Positions 12,621 to 22,314 of a DNA stretch of 64,000 nucleotides are shown in pieces. A program made the position numbers and the translations under genes. The stretch covers positions 871,746 through 935,745 of the forward strand of contig NW_019774069.1 in the NCBI RefSeq assembly GCF_001039355.2. The letters are read 5' to 3'. This DNA is from Lingula anatina (lineage: Eukaryota > Brachiopoda > Lingulata > Lingulida > Lingulidae). Numbering within the stretch: position 1 is the first letter of the stretch; each line of letters begins with the position of its first letter. The notes beneath the pieces were generated by a model. The model ran no database searches. It was given only the letters and a program-made list of their open reading frames with translations, and had not been told where the DNA came from.

Positions 12621-15600
12621 GCAATGGTTTTAATAATTAAAGGATCCAAAATTTACAATTGTATAGTACACATATGATGAGGTATAGAAAACGTAAAAAA
12701 AAACTTTCAGAAACCCTTCTTTGGCTTCTTTAAATGTATGCCTTGCTTTATTCTCTCTCACATCCACAAAGCAAGACTGGGTTTCCATACCTAGATTGAT
12801 CTAACAAGATTGATCCATCTCCCAGGGGTTTCTCGCTAAATTGCTTTCAGCTTAAGCGGTTTAGATGTCTGGTATGCCTACTGAAGCTGATAAATGATAA
12901 TTAATAACACGAGCAGCTTCAGCAGGCATAATAGACTTCTAAGCCACTTAAGTTGATTGCAATTTAGCGAGAATCCCCTCGGAGATAGATCAACCCACAG
13001 TTGGTACGATGGGGTCTGGGAATGGTCCCCAAGGCTACGCAATCCTTTACTTTATCATAAAACCTTTTGTCAGGTTTTTCTGACTATTTGCGTCCTTAAT
13101 ACAATGAATAATAAAATGGTATTTAGGGCTCATCCCCACTGAAACTACTCTACTACATAGATAAATCCAACTCTGTGGGGACTCTTGCTGAATGCAATCA
13201 ATTTAAACAGATTAACACATCTCTTGTTTCCGACGTACTCATATAGTCGCCAACTTACTAGTATCTGTATTCTACTCAACACCAGGAGGCCTGTTATTGT
13301 TAATCTGTTAAACTTATTGCATTCAGCAAGAGTCCCCAAGGAGTTGGATCAATCTACATAGTCCAATATTCTCAATATGAATGAGGCCTTAAATGCAATG
13401 ACCATATGACACTTCCAAAACATAAAACGTATCAGTACCTAAACAAGCAGCATAAAGAGGAGTTCTTTCATGACTGGGGCACTCTTCATCGTCAGATTCA
13501 GATACAATTTGTAGAGGTTGCTTCAGGTCTATCTTCTGCTGCTTTGCTAAATCTACCCATTTTTTCACAGCAGGAAGGTGACCTCCTTTACAGGCCACAT
13601 ACAGCATACAACTGCACCAGTCCATGTTGCTGCCCAATTCTGGAAAAAATATAAACAAGTTAATGAACCAATCAAACAATAACCCCATTGATTAATAGGG
13701 ATAAAAACTAGACATTAAAGACGGCACACAGGCATTAAACAAAGAAAGAGATTTACTAATGTCTAGACAAGATTCTTAGAAAGACACTGAAAGAGTAAAA
13801 AAATATCCCCAAAATGTCAGTTATTTTCATCTCCACAATTTGGTTTGACCTATCTCAAAAAATAGCAGTAAAGTACTAGTAAATTTGTTTCACTGTTCAA
13901 AATCGTTTGCAAGTTCTCTGACCAACCATTCAATATCCATTACTGTATCAGTACACATTCCTTATCTTGACCTTGATGCACTTTACAAAGAAAGGTCTCT
14001 AATTAAGAAAAGGCCTGCTTTAATCAAACAAGCACAATCACATAAGTGTTAACTTTTTGACACCTATGGCACCTTTAATTTGTAATGATAACCTATATGT
14101 CCCACTCATTTTAGAAAGCTAATACTGTCATGTACATGTTCCAGTTCCTAACAACATTACCTACATATCTACTTACTAGTTGAAGTTTCCTTCAAATGAA
14201 GAAATACAGGCCCGTAGCCAGCAATTTCAAAAGGGGGGTTCATTTTCTGAAAAAGTGGACCTTTTTCCATAAAAACATCATGTACCTAGAGCAAATTTTA
14301 CCCAGAGTGGACCTTTTCCCAGCAAAAGGGGTGGTTCTTTCGAACCCCCCGAACCCCCCCTGGCTACGGGCCTGAAATATAAATAATTGAAAAAGAAAAT
14401 TATTTTCAAATTGGATGATAAAAGTTATTCTCTAAAATCAAATTATGCAAAAAGATTATGTACAACAACGTGACACATTAAAAAAGTCCACAGGTCTTAA
14501 GATTTTTTTTTTTTGAAAAATCAGGGGTGAATGCGGATCCTTTACAAATCCTAAAAACACGAGAATCAAATGCATTCAGTTCTATACAGGGATCTGGAGA
14601 GGGGTATAAATAAGACACCCTGGTATTTACCTTATTTACTCCAAAATATGACTTTACATGCACCTATAGATGTGCACGTATATGTAACATCAAACTTCTA
14701 TTAACTTACACACCTGGTCGTCTTTCCAGCAAGGTGTCAATCATATCAACATGACCATAGAAAGTGGCAATATGTAAAGGGGAATGCCTGTCAAACACAT
14801 TGGTTCCAATCTCTGCACCCTCAAGTAAAAGGATATCTACTAGGGACTTATGATTGTGAGTACAACACACTGCCAGTGGCGTGCCCTAGAGAATATGAAA
14901 ATAATTGATAAAAAATAGAAAAAGAGAAAATATCTAGATATACTCAAATGATCATGACAAATAATTATTATACATGTGATAAAACTATTAATAGTCCTTT
15001 ATTCAATGCTGTTAGTATGCCAAGGTAGGAACAGATGTCTGTATATAAAATTAGGCTCATCTTCTGTTAACAGGCACAAACTACAAGACGTAAAAATATT
15101 ATTTTACAGTTTACAAATCTGTGAAGCAAGGAGCACCGATACAGATGTTACTGTTACTGCAGTTGGAATGCTGCATAGGTTGATGGTACATATACACGTT
15201 TAAGTCACATGGCAGAATGAGCATGTGTTTTCAAAGTCACCATGTTAAAATATCAATTCCATCTAAGCTTATCAACATAATGTCAGAACTTTGCCTGAAC
15301 AAACAATCATATTATCATTTATACTATTCAGCCTGTACATAGCTTGCAGTGTTGATGATACTAACAGTTACAAAGTGCACTTACTGATACACTTAGTAGC
15401 TGTGAGATACCCGTCAATCCATTTTTAATAGACACTCAAGTATCTGTTAAAACACTGCTCATCATCAAACCATGGTACTGTACTAGTAATTCCACATTAA
15501 ATCCAAACTAAATTACATGTATGTGATATTGCCATCAAAATTAATACATCATTAAGAATATATACAAATGATTAGAAAAACCTACATGTAAAAGCAGAAG

Positions 15601-18587
15601 GTTATGTCAGAAAGCATATTTTTAATGAAGAATTACAAAATCATGGAAGGAATATATGTACATGTACGTGCAATTATAGAATGAGCAAAATGTTAGCAAT
15701 TCATTGACTATTACCATACTCAGTATTTTTAAGCAGCTATGTGTTCTACAAGAATAAAAATGTTCTCTCATGAAGTTCTGATTTGACTAAAGAGGTTGAA
15801 GCTCTTATAAATATGTTTCTTTAACATACATAAGAAATTTATTTGCTTTTTGGTACAACTACATATATGCATCCTAATACTAAAATGCTCACCTCATGGT
15901 CTTTATAAAGATTTAGGTTAGCTCCCCTACTGACAAGCACCAGTGCAATTTCCTCAAATCCATCCTTACAAGCCTCATGGAGGTAGTAAAAGCCACTAAG
16001 ACTGGGGTCCAGCACATTACTGACCAGCTCTTTATTTTCATTTAAGAGAAACAGCAATTTTGTTTTATTGTCAGTGGAAACTGCATCATAAACCTTTAGG
16101 GAAAAATCTGAAATGTTGAACAAATTAAGCAAATATTACATGCATTTCTCTTTATCATTTGCAAATAACTTGCTTTCTTTTACAGAGAGAGGCTATATGA
16201 CAAATGAAAATTCAATCAAAGCTGAATCCACTGTATAAAATTGTATCTACTAGCACATTACATATAGAACTCTGAATATTCCAGAAGCCTGTGTCAATCA
16301 GAAAGCCATCTTGAGCTGAATTCATTTCCCCTGTGTCAATTTTATTATCTTCGGAAACATACTACTGTATTATAAATACCACAGACAAGATTTAGATCAA
16401 GGAAAATTGTTTTGTCTTGGTGAGGATGCTGAACTGGCAAAATGCTTTTGCAACATCATTATGGCAAGACTGTTTTTTTTAAGACAAGAGGGGGTCTTTA
16501 TTTAATCACCTAATATTATGCAATTCCTTACCATGTTTATATCTTTAATTATTACATTCTCATACACTGCCCCCGGTATTATGCTCAGTACCAGAAGATA
16601 AAACGACGCATATGATAGTGATGTANTTTTCTACAAACATCGCAAAATGCAAAGCCGCTAACATGCGTTTTTATTTTTATTGTTTTAATCATGCTGTCAA
16701 ACCTTGCTTGGATTTCTCTCGTTGGGCCATTCACATCACAATTTTTCGCGTGTCTCTCAAGCTCCATGATATCATATCTAGGAGAATAAAATTTTATTTT
16801 GTCAACATTAGATTTACCTTTTGCAAACGGCGACCAACAATCATTTCCGGTTGCAAAAATTAGCTAGGCAAAAAGTATCCTTTTTAGCGTTTTTTTTTTA
16901 TCGATTTTTCTTTCATTTGTCAATTAATTAAGACGATTCGATTAACTCTTTTGCCCATTTATTAGGTATTCAGAAATCAGTCATCCGTCTAAACAAATAG
17001 GACCGGTTTTCCCCAACTGCCACGCATAGGTCCAAAATTTTCTTTCTTTCCTCAGGAAATGGACTTTTAACACGAACTTTTCTCTTCCCCATAGTGTACT
17101 AGCTAGACTTCTTCGCTGTTAAGCTGATGTAAGACTTATGACCTACGTAATCGGCTTATAACTCATTAACTGTGCTCCGACCTCCTCATGGCAACGGCCC
17201 TTAATAACAGAGGCGTGGCTTAGTTGTCAGCCTGACTGGGGCGCGTGCCGGTTGAAAAACTCATCAAAAGACACATTTTGCGATGCAAATTCATAAAAAT
17301 TATTACATCCACCGTTAGATACTTTTTTGATTAATATAAACACACAAAAAACTCAAAAACATGATTTTAAGCGTATTTAACCCTATCACCGGCCTTAAGC
17401 AGCTATGTGTTCTACAAGAATAAAAATGTTCTCTCATGAAGTTCTGATTTGACTAAAGAGGTTGAAGCTCTTATAAATATGTTTCTTTAACATACATAAG
17501 AAATTTATTTGCTTTTTGGTACAACTACATATATGCATCCTAATACTAAAATGCTCACCTCATGGTCTTTATAAAGATTTAGGTTAGCTCCCCTACTGAC
17601 AAGCACCAGTGCAATTTCCTCAAATCCATCCTTACAAGCCTCATGGAGGTAGTAAAAGCCACTAAGACTGGGGTCCAGCACATTACTGACCAGCTCTTTA
17701 TTTTCATTTAAGAGAAACAGCAATTTTGTTTTATTGTCAGTGGAAACTGCATCATAAACCTTTAGGGAAAAATCTGAAATGTTGAACAAATTAAGCAAAT
17801 ATTACATGCATTTCTCTTTATCATTTGCAAATAACTTGCTTTCTTTTACAGAGAGAGGCTATATGACAAATGAAAATTCAATCAAAGCTGAATCCACTGT
17901 ATAAAATTGTATCTACTAGCACATTACATATAGAACTCTGAATATTCCAGAAGCCTGTGTCAATCAGAAAGCCATCTTGAGCTGGATTCATTTCCCCTGT
18001 GTCAATTTTATTATCTTCGGAAACATACTACTGTATTATAAATACCACAGACAAGATTTAGATCAAGGAAAATTGTTTTGTCTTGGTGAGGATGCTGAAC
18101 TGGCAAAATGCTTTTGCAACATCATTATGGCAAGACTGTTTTTTTTAAGACAAGAGGGGGTCTTTATTTAATCACCTAATATTATGCAATTCCTTACCAT
18201 GTTTATATCTTTAATTATTACATTCTCATACACTGCCCCCGGTATTATGCTCAGTACCAGAAGATAAAACGACGCATATGATAGTGATGTACTGAGTAAT
18301 GCAGGCAGATATGTCTACGATTTTTTTAATATAGAAAATTAATTTAAACCTTATCTAGCACGTTCACAAATCAATTTACCCCAAGTAGCCCCCCCCCCCA
18401 AAAAAAATAAAAAATAAAAATAAATAAATAAATAAAAAATAAACCGCCCATCTCCAACCTGCTCCGTCTTCCCTAACTTCCGCCCCATTGCATGGTCTCT
18501 TTCGTTTTCGATCAGGTGGGCGTTTTTACCTTCAATATGCCTATGAACAATAATGTTTTCTAATTTTCATTTACCTGAAAAATCCAT
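869..18587 (-). CDS. LRRK1: LRRK1-like ROCO kinase gene, 5' portion (21 coding exons, kinase off the left edge)
   Basis: This is a large multidomain protein kinase of the ROCO family. In the known family a Roc GTPase and COR dimerisation module control a downstream serine/threonine kinase. Coding exons in transcript order: 18575-18587, 17559-17773 (copy at 15893-16107), 14714-14885, 13439-13639, 12286-12458, 11679-11896, 10218-10402, 9342-9508, 9078-9213, 8584-8728, 8088-8297, 7281-7399, 6752-6858, 6220-6360, 5759-5926, 4965-5234, 4365-4515, 2747-2874, 2218-2369, 1357-1611, 869-1116. Every junction is GT-AG and all phases agree, giving about 1,191 codons. The order ankyrin, LRR, Roc, COR and the spacing (COR ending near residue 1190) fit LRRK1 better than LRRK2. 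The start ATGGATTTTTCAG is followed at once by a donor. The last exon seen ends in phase 1, so the gene continues to the left. Another ROCO kinase with ankyrin repeats is the main alternative. Confidence 0.9.
2985..3960 (+). mobile_element. Dispersed repeat family A, copy 1 (interrupted by N gap 3058-3574)
   Basis: The left end CTAGAGGATCAGAGAGGCGA and a right end CTGGTGGTACAATTATAACTAG share an inverted TTGTACCACCAGC core. Related sequence occurs at 10490-11345, 39883-39968, 44695-44975, 49900-50475 and 53055-53190. No coding capacity was seen. It looks like a nonautonomous DNA element of roughly 0.9 kb. Class and target duplication are undetermined. Confidence 0.55.
3058..3574. other. Assembly gap (517 N)
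   Basis: This run of N lies inside a family A repeat, within the LRRK1-like intron between 2874 and 4365. Open frames reported across it are meaningless. Confidence 0.98.
4619..4724. repeat. Near-perfect 41-bp hairpin (pre-miRNA-sized inverted repeat)
   Basis: The left arm 4622-4662 pairs with 4681-4721 around an 18-nt loop, with only two non-Watson-Crick positions. In plus-strand RNA both of these are G-U wobbles. In the minus-strand pre-mRNA of the LRRK1-like gene they would be C-A mismatches. A (CA)n tract starts immediately after the right arm. Confidence 0.75.
4724..4759. repeat. (CA)n microsatellite
   Basis: About 18 CA units in an LRRK1-like intron, abutting the right arm of the 4622-4721 hairpin. 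Confidence 0.95.
4965..6858 (-). CDS. LRRK1: LRRK1-like exons 13-16: Roc GTPase domain
   Basis: Four exons (6752-6858, 6220-6360, 5759-5926, 4965-5234) encode about residues 652-880. The Walker A loop GREERGKS is formed across the first exon junction, preceded by the hydrophobic strand IKMMVV. The switch II motif is WDCAGQEDFYTTHQCF, with the DxxGQ signature. The guanine-specificity motif is THLD in VIIVGTHLDQLD. A G5-like AVSS follows. These are the nucleotide-binding elements of a Ras-of-complex domain, which binds GTP and GDP. All key residues are present, so the domain looks functional. Confidence 0.9.
6923..6990 (-). pseudogene. Partial duplicate of LRRK1-like exon 12
   Basis: About 65 bp repeats the 3' half of exon 12 and its donor (KVEKSLLQNLPPHLWPQ followed by GTTAGG, against KVEKSQLQNLPPHLWPQ). 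It lies between exons 12 and 13. The 5' half of the exon and a normal acceptor are missing, so it is probably a non-functional fragment. A cryptic acceptor reading CCAAAG just upstream cannot be excluded. Confidence 0.6.
7281..11896 (-). CDS. LRRK1: LRRK1-like exons 6-12: leucine-rich repeat region
   Basis: Seven exons encode about residues 259-651. Regular LxxLxLxxNxLxxLP repeats are visible: ITLDLSHNGLKQLP, LHSLNISNNDL, LQVINLANNLLSGVP, LQKLHLSHNRL, LKLLDLSHNLLEEIP, LQKLNVAHNSLLRFP, YLDLSHNNLVLLP, LKVLKLNNNELEAL, LEELDLSFNKLEYLP, LKNLNLSHNNF, LCYLDLSHNHLPTVP and GNPIKELPLELGNL. The opening of exon 6 (RWMRKGLQTLPLPWI) matches the short linker that precedes the LRRs in LRRK1 proteins. The last exon has two possible donors 9 bp apart (ending at 7281 or 7290), both in the same phase. 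Two decayed exon duplicates lie inside this stretch (8909-9032, 6923-6990). Confidence 0.87.
7710..8060 (+). repeat. Dispersed repeat family D, longest copy
   Basis: This copy includes AAAGGGATAACAA near 7720 and CACAATAAATACATTGTAAAC near 7755 (shared with 25625-25760) and the part shared in reverse with 1-250. It is noncoding, contains an A-run at 7912-7930, and lies in the intron between exons 11 and 12 of the LRRK1-like gene. Confidence 0.55.
8909..9032 (-). pseudogene. Decayed tandem duplicate of LRRK1-like exon 9
   Basis: This stretch repeats most of exon 9 (9078-9213) just downstream of it in the gene. It reads as PPNFNKFWDDTLKVLKLNNN followed by an altered tail with an in-frame TGA where exon 9 reads A-L-T-E-G-I-F-K-L. 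The donor-side sequence is still recognisable. No convincing polypyrimidine acceptor is left at its upstream edge. Inclusion would truncate the protein before the Roc domain, so this is most likely a dead exon. Confidence 0.7.
10490..11345 (+). mobile_element. Dispersed repeat family A, old near-full-length copy
   Basis: It lies in the intron between exons 6 and 7 of the LRRK1-like gene. It shares CCAAATCCAAGGGCATATT, the GACAAGGGTG and CTAGGAGG segments and the GGTGGTACAA end with copy 1. In reverse it shares the GAGCTTGTCAAGC segment with copies at 50.4 and 53.1 kb. It is clearly diverged, so it is an old insertion. No ORF of interest was seen. Confidence 0.55.
12286..18587 (-). CDS. LRRK1: LRRK1-like exons 1-5: start and ankyrin-repeat region
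   Basis: These exons encode residues 1 to about 258. The start exon gives M-D-F-S and joins in phase to exon 2 (DFSLKVYDAVSTDNK). Ankyrin signatures visible in order are LHEACKDGFEEIALVLVSRGANLN (about residues 54-75, quoted here as one repeat), GTPLAVCCTHNHKSLVDILL (about 77-96), HSPLHIATFYGHVDMIDTLL (about 110-129) and MLYVACKGGHLPAVKKWV, followed by HERTPLYAACL and the helix AGHPDVADYL. The last exon ends in an acidic, charged linker (QENEGNESDD) before the LRR region. Ankyrin repeats at this position normally mediate protein contacts. Exon 2 exists twice in the assembly (17559-17773 and 15893-16107) with identical translation. Confidence 0.85.
12554..12620. repeat. (AAAT)n/(AAT)n microsatellite
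   Basis: AAAT units pass into about 15 AAT units, in the intron upstream of LRRK1-like exon 5. Confidence 0.95.
12775..13035. mobile_element. Fold-back MITE family E, copy 1
   Basis: The two ends are inverted: CTGGGTTTCCATACCTAGATT on the left mirrors the right end around AATGGTCCCC. Inner parts are also inverted (TTTCTCGCTAAATTGC against GCAATTTAGCGAGAAT; GCCTACTGAAGCTG against CAGCTTCAGCAGGC). It is about 260 bp and noncoding. Related copies lie at 23195-23415 and 55548-55755, with an end fragment at 43685-43760. Confidence 0.7.
13158..13357. mobile_element. Fold-back MITE with about 58-bp arms
   Basis: The left arm (TAGATAAATCCAACTCTGTG and on) is the near-perfect reverse complement of the right arm (AGGAGTTGGATCAATCTA at the end), including TGGGGACTCTTGCTGAATGC. 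It is distantly related to family E and sits just beside that copy in the LRRK1-like intron between exons 4 and 5. Confidence 0.75.
14207..14374. mobile_element. MITE with CAGGCCCGTAGCCAG termini
   Basis: This 168-bp element starts CAGGCCCGTAGCCAG and ends CTGGCTACGGGCCTG, a perfect 15-bp terminal inverted repeat. It is flanked on both sides by AAATA, a likely 5-bp target duplication. It lies in the LRRK1-like intron between exons 3 and 4. It is noncoding; two inner copies of the word GTGGACCTTTT show internal duplication. Confidence 0.85.
15893..16107 (-). CDS. LRRK1: Redundant copy of LRRK1-like exon 2 (probable second haplotype)
   Basis: The translation is identical to 17559-17773. The matching block is about 15728-16624 against 17396-18290. 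It is broken by a single N at 16625 and by 770 bp of unrelated sequence. Including both copies in one transcript would repeat 72 residues and put two phase-1 entry exons in series, which breaks the reading frame. Only one copy can therefore be used. Confidence 0.75.
16626..17395 (-). mobile_element. Haplotype-specific insertion flank with a TTAA junction and an unrecognised ORF
   Basis: This 770-bp stretch lies between the two copies of LRRK1-like exon 2 and has no counterpart in the first copy. It meets the duplicated sequence at ...ACCGGCC|TTAAGCAGC. The other haplotype also has TTAA at that point. A minus-strand frame from about 17092 reads MGKRKVRVKSPFPEERKKIL and stops after 40 codons. 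A second frame near 16767 reads MELERHAKNCDVNGPTREIQ and contains CDVC. I do not recognise either. TTAA target use would suit a piggyBac-like element, but this rests on one junction. Confidence 0.35.
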
Positions 18588-19026
18588 GATCAGGATTTTC
18601 ACATCTCTAACCGCAAAAGTCCATCAGCACATTCTAAGAATGATATGTTTATCAAATTTCTGTCTGGACCTTTTCCGCGAAGTCAATCTTCAAATACGCG
18701 CACCTTTAGCCCCCTCTACCGATAACCTTGTTCCAAGAAAAGACCAATATCTGTTTACGAGACGTTTGGTGCAGTTAGGTGCCGTGTTGACGTGTATCGA
18801 CTTCTTAAATATCATTTGAAGAGCTAACAAGTGTGTAAACTTGTCAAACAAATAACTACAGTTAACCACATGTAACGTCCGTACATTTAGTCAAGATAAA
18901 CCAAGCGGTAAACCAAGGTCACGATCGCAGCAGGCAAGCACTTAATATTTTTACGACTTGCGCCGTCATAAAAACATTACATACATGTACATTGAACTGC
19001 GTATCTAAGTTACACTTAACAGTAAA
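18588..19026. promoter_or_regulatory. Shared head-to-head promoter interval
   Basis: The start codons of the LRRK1-like gene (minus) and the Shisa-like gene (plus) are 439 bp apart and point away from each other. Both 5' UTRs and core promoters should lie here unless upstream noncoding exons exist. The stretch has more CpG than its surroundings (for example CGCGAAG near 18676 and ACGCGC near 18697). No clear TATA box was seen. A bidirectional promoter is an inference from spacing alone. Confidence 0.5.
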
Positions 19027-22000
19027 ATGGAACTATTGTTCAACGTTGTGGCATTTGTATTTGCAACTCTTAAAATTTGTCCTGGTAAGTCGATTCGGTT
19101 TACTGGATAATTATAACGTTAACTGTTAACTTTCTAGTTCAGGTTACTAACATGTAGTAAAAGTACTGAACGTTCAAGTCTTGCCAGTCTAGAACAAAAT
19201 GAAATTTTTGTAGTTATGTATGTACGTATGGAGTGGAAAATTTCCTAAAATTAAATGCCGAATGGCAAAACACAGAGTGGTTTACCCGGATGTCTACTAG
19301 TAACCCATAGTACATGTACAGATGTACAGGTACCTTTAATTATTTATGTCATTCTCTGCATTGCACGTACTGGTACATGTCCTACATGTAGTAGTACACA
19401 ATGCCAGGACAACATAATTATGTACAGACAGCGTTGTATGAACAAGGATTGCTTTTACTGATGTTTACTGTCATAAGCAAGGTACAATCATACATATGTA
19501 GACCAAGATGGGTGTAGCTGAATTGCGCAATGCAGCACAACACACTTGAAAAAACAAGTCAAGTTGCAATTACACAAAAGAAACGGACATTCCCAACAAA
19601 ATAGGGTGATATAAAAGCAAACTTTATTACTTGGTAATTAATATTGTTAATATAACTTAACAAATCTGCAAGACTTTTATATAGTCGTGTCAGCAGCCAT
19701 GTTGGTGAATGGTTCTTCTTGGACATATTACCAGCCTAGAAGAGCCACTTGCCAACATGGTAGCCGACCCTTCAATGAAAATATTGTGCATGGGTCATTC
19801 AACAGAAATGCGGAAACTGTCAGTCCGATCGGTCATGACCGGCAAAATTTGTCTGGACCGATAAAAAATTGGCTATTCCAAAGGACCGACAAGAGTTTTA
19901 AAAGTCGCAATTTTGAATTTACAGTCATCATTTGACATACATGTACTTCCAAATGTCCGGCCATTCTGAAAAGTTTTCAGCATGTCTGTTCCATGTCAGC
20001 TCATCCAGTAGTGGTACCTTCTGTCACGGACTTGCTGATTTTCACATGTTTTGTAGATATTATACCCAGCTAGAACGGGAGCCCCAGCTGCCCACGAGAG
20101 CCCAGGCTGCCAGAGAGACTGCACACTGGAGCCCCAGACTGCAAAAGAGCAGTCTCCCTGGCAGTCTCTCTGTGCCTCATTTAAATCTACCACAGTAGGC
20201 CACAGTTAAGAAAAGCACTAGAACAAAAGTTCTGAGTACTAGTATCCCATTGCTTTGTAACTTTCAGGACTTTATATTTTAACATTTTAGGAGTCCAACT
20301 ATCACATTGAAAATGGTTTGGCAGATTCAGAAGGCACTTAATTTTTACTTTGAAAAATCCTAGTCATTTTACCAAAATGACGGGACACCCCACCCTTTTA
20401 ATCTAATTTTTCTCAGTGTCTGAAGTGGACAGGTATTTTTGCTTTATGTCATTTAAAAGAGGAGGCTTTGAACTCTAAGTTAACGTGTTAAATCAATTTT
20501 AAAATATATTATGGAGACAAAAGTAATATTGCATTATAAAAACTGTGTGATATGGGCTATTTCATGATCACTGATACAGAACAAACTACTTTCAAACACC
20601 CAAATTTATAAAACACAAGCCAAAAAACTTTCATACTATTAGCTTTTGCCCCCCCTCCCTATTCATGTGTTGCTGATGACGGCTGATGTTGCTTGCCTCA
20701 TATCTTATTTATCTTTCAGAATAAAGATCATGTGATGTTGTAATACTATATATTATATTTTGATGTGAATGAAACTGTTTTATACAGTTACTGATGTGAT
20801 AAGCAGTACATGCCTGACTGTCAGTCATTAACTTGTGAGTCATTTGGCCATTTCTGGTTTATCTAAATGTGTCACTCTCTTTTATAGATTTTTCTGCAGT
20901 GTTTGGTTACCATAAAGTTAATGCTTAACTACCCTCTACCAGGGCGAGTGATAGATTTTTTAACTCAGTTGAGCTTTAAATGACCATCTATCTAGCTAGA
21001 GACATATCTGTGAATATCTGTAAAAAATCTATCACTCGCCCTGGTAGAGGGTAATGCTTAACATACTTTTGCCAGATGCAAACATAAGGCCAGCAATCCT
21101 AACTGTAAAACTGTTACCTATTTGTTAGATCTATTTATTAATTTATTTGGGTTTTAAAAACTAATTTTGCAAGTTGTTTGCTCTCTGAGCAATTTCATAT
21201 TTTATGTTTGTTTTAACAACATTTAGAATATATGTGATACATAATTTCTAGAATTTTGGTCTTCTCCAGTATTTTAAATGATATCTGTATGTGTTTAGCG
21301 ATCTCATAAAGAAGTCAGAAAAATAACTTATTCAAGCAAAAGTTGCTAATAGTTGCAGGCTTTTCTAATTGTGTGCTAAGATTTGGAAAAGGTGCATCTT
21401 TCTGTCTAAGGCCTTTGCATAATACTGAACTTGTGTGATCTTAGCAATATATATTGTTAAAGTAAAGTTAATTACATATACTAGTACTTCGAATAAGAAG
21501 TACAGAAATACTGAATATTAGATATAGGGGAAGCAAGAAAACTGCACATTCTGTCAATTCTGAGCTCGTCCAAAAGCAGTTTTCAATTAGCCTGTGTTTA
21601 CATGCATTTTTTTCATTATGTATTGTATTTTCTCATAAACCTTGCCAGTCCAGAGGACCTGTGATATCAAAAATCCTGCAGGTCCTCTGGCATACCAAGT
21701 GGTCAGGCAGTTTCTCCAAGTCTGGAATATTGTGATGTTTCAAATTATTTTCTTTCCCTCATTGAGGACATAATGCAGTTGGTTTGCCAAAACATAAAAT
21801 GACACATTCATGATTTGTTTACACTCTGAATTGGACATTGCAAACCAATATGCTAGTGCCATTGATATAGGGTCAGGTTTTAGATACATCAAAATATTTG
21901 ATAAAAACTGATCAATCTACCTATGTTTTTATTATAATTATTCATTTCAGGTGTACATGGGGAAAGCTGTCCTTCCAGATATAATGAATTTTTTGGTCAG

Positions 22001-22241
22001 ACAGATGGTGGATTTGATTGCCCCAAGTTTCCGTGGAAAGGAGATTATTGCTGTGGTGATGCTGATTCATTTTACTACTGTTGTGAATTTGGATCTAAAT
22101 ATGGGTGAGAATCAGGATATTATAAGGTTCTGGATAAGAAGCAATGATTTCAGCATTAGTGATGATGATTCCAGAAAAGAATTCTGACCTTGGTGATCTT
22201 GCTACAATGTAGCTTATGTGGTTAAAGAATGTTTCTCTCTT

Positions 22242-22314
<73 letters not shown>

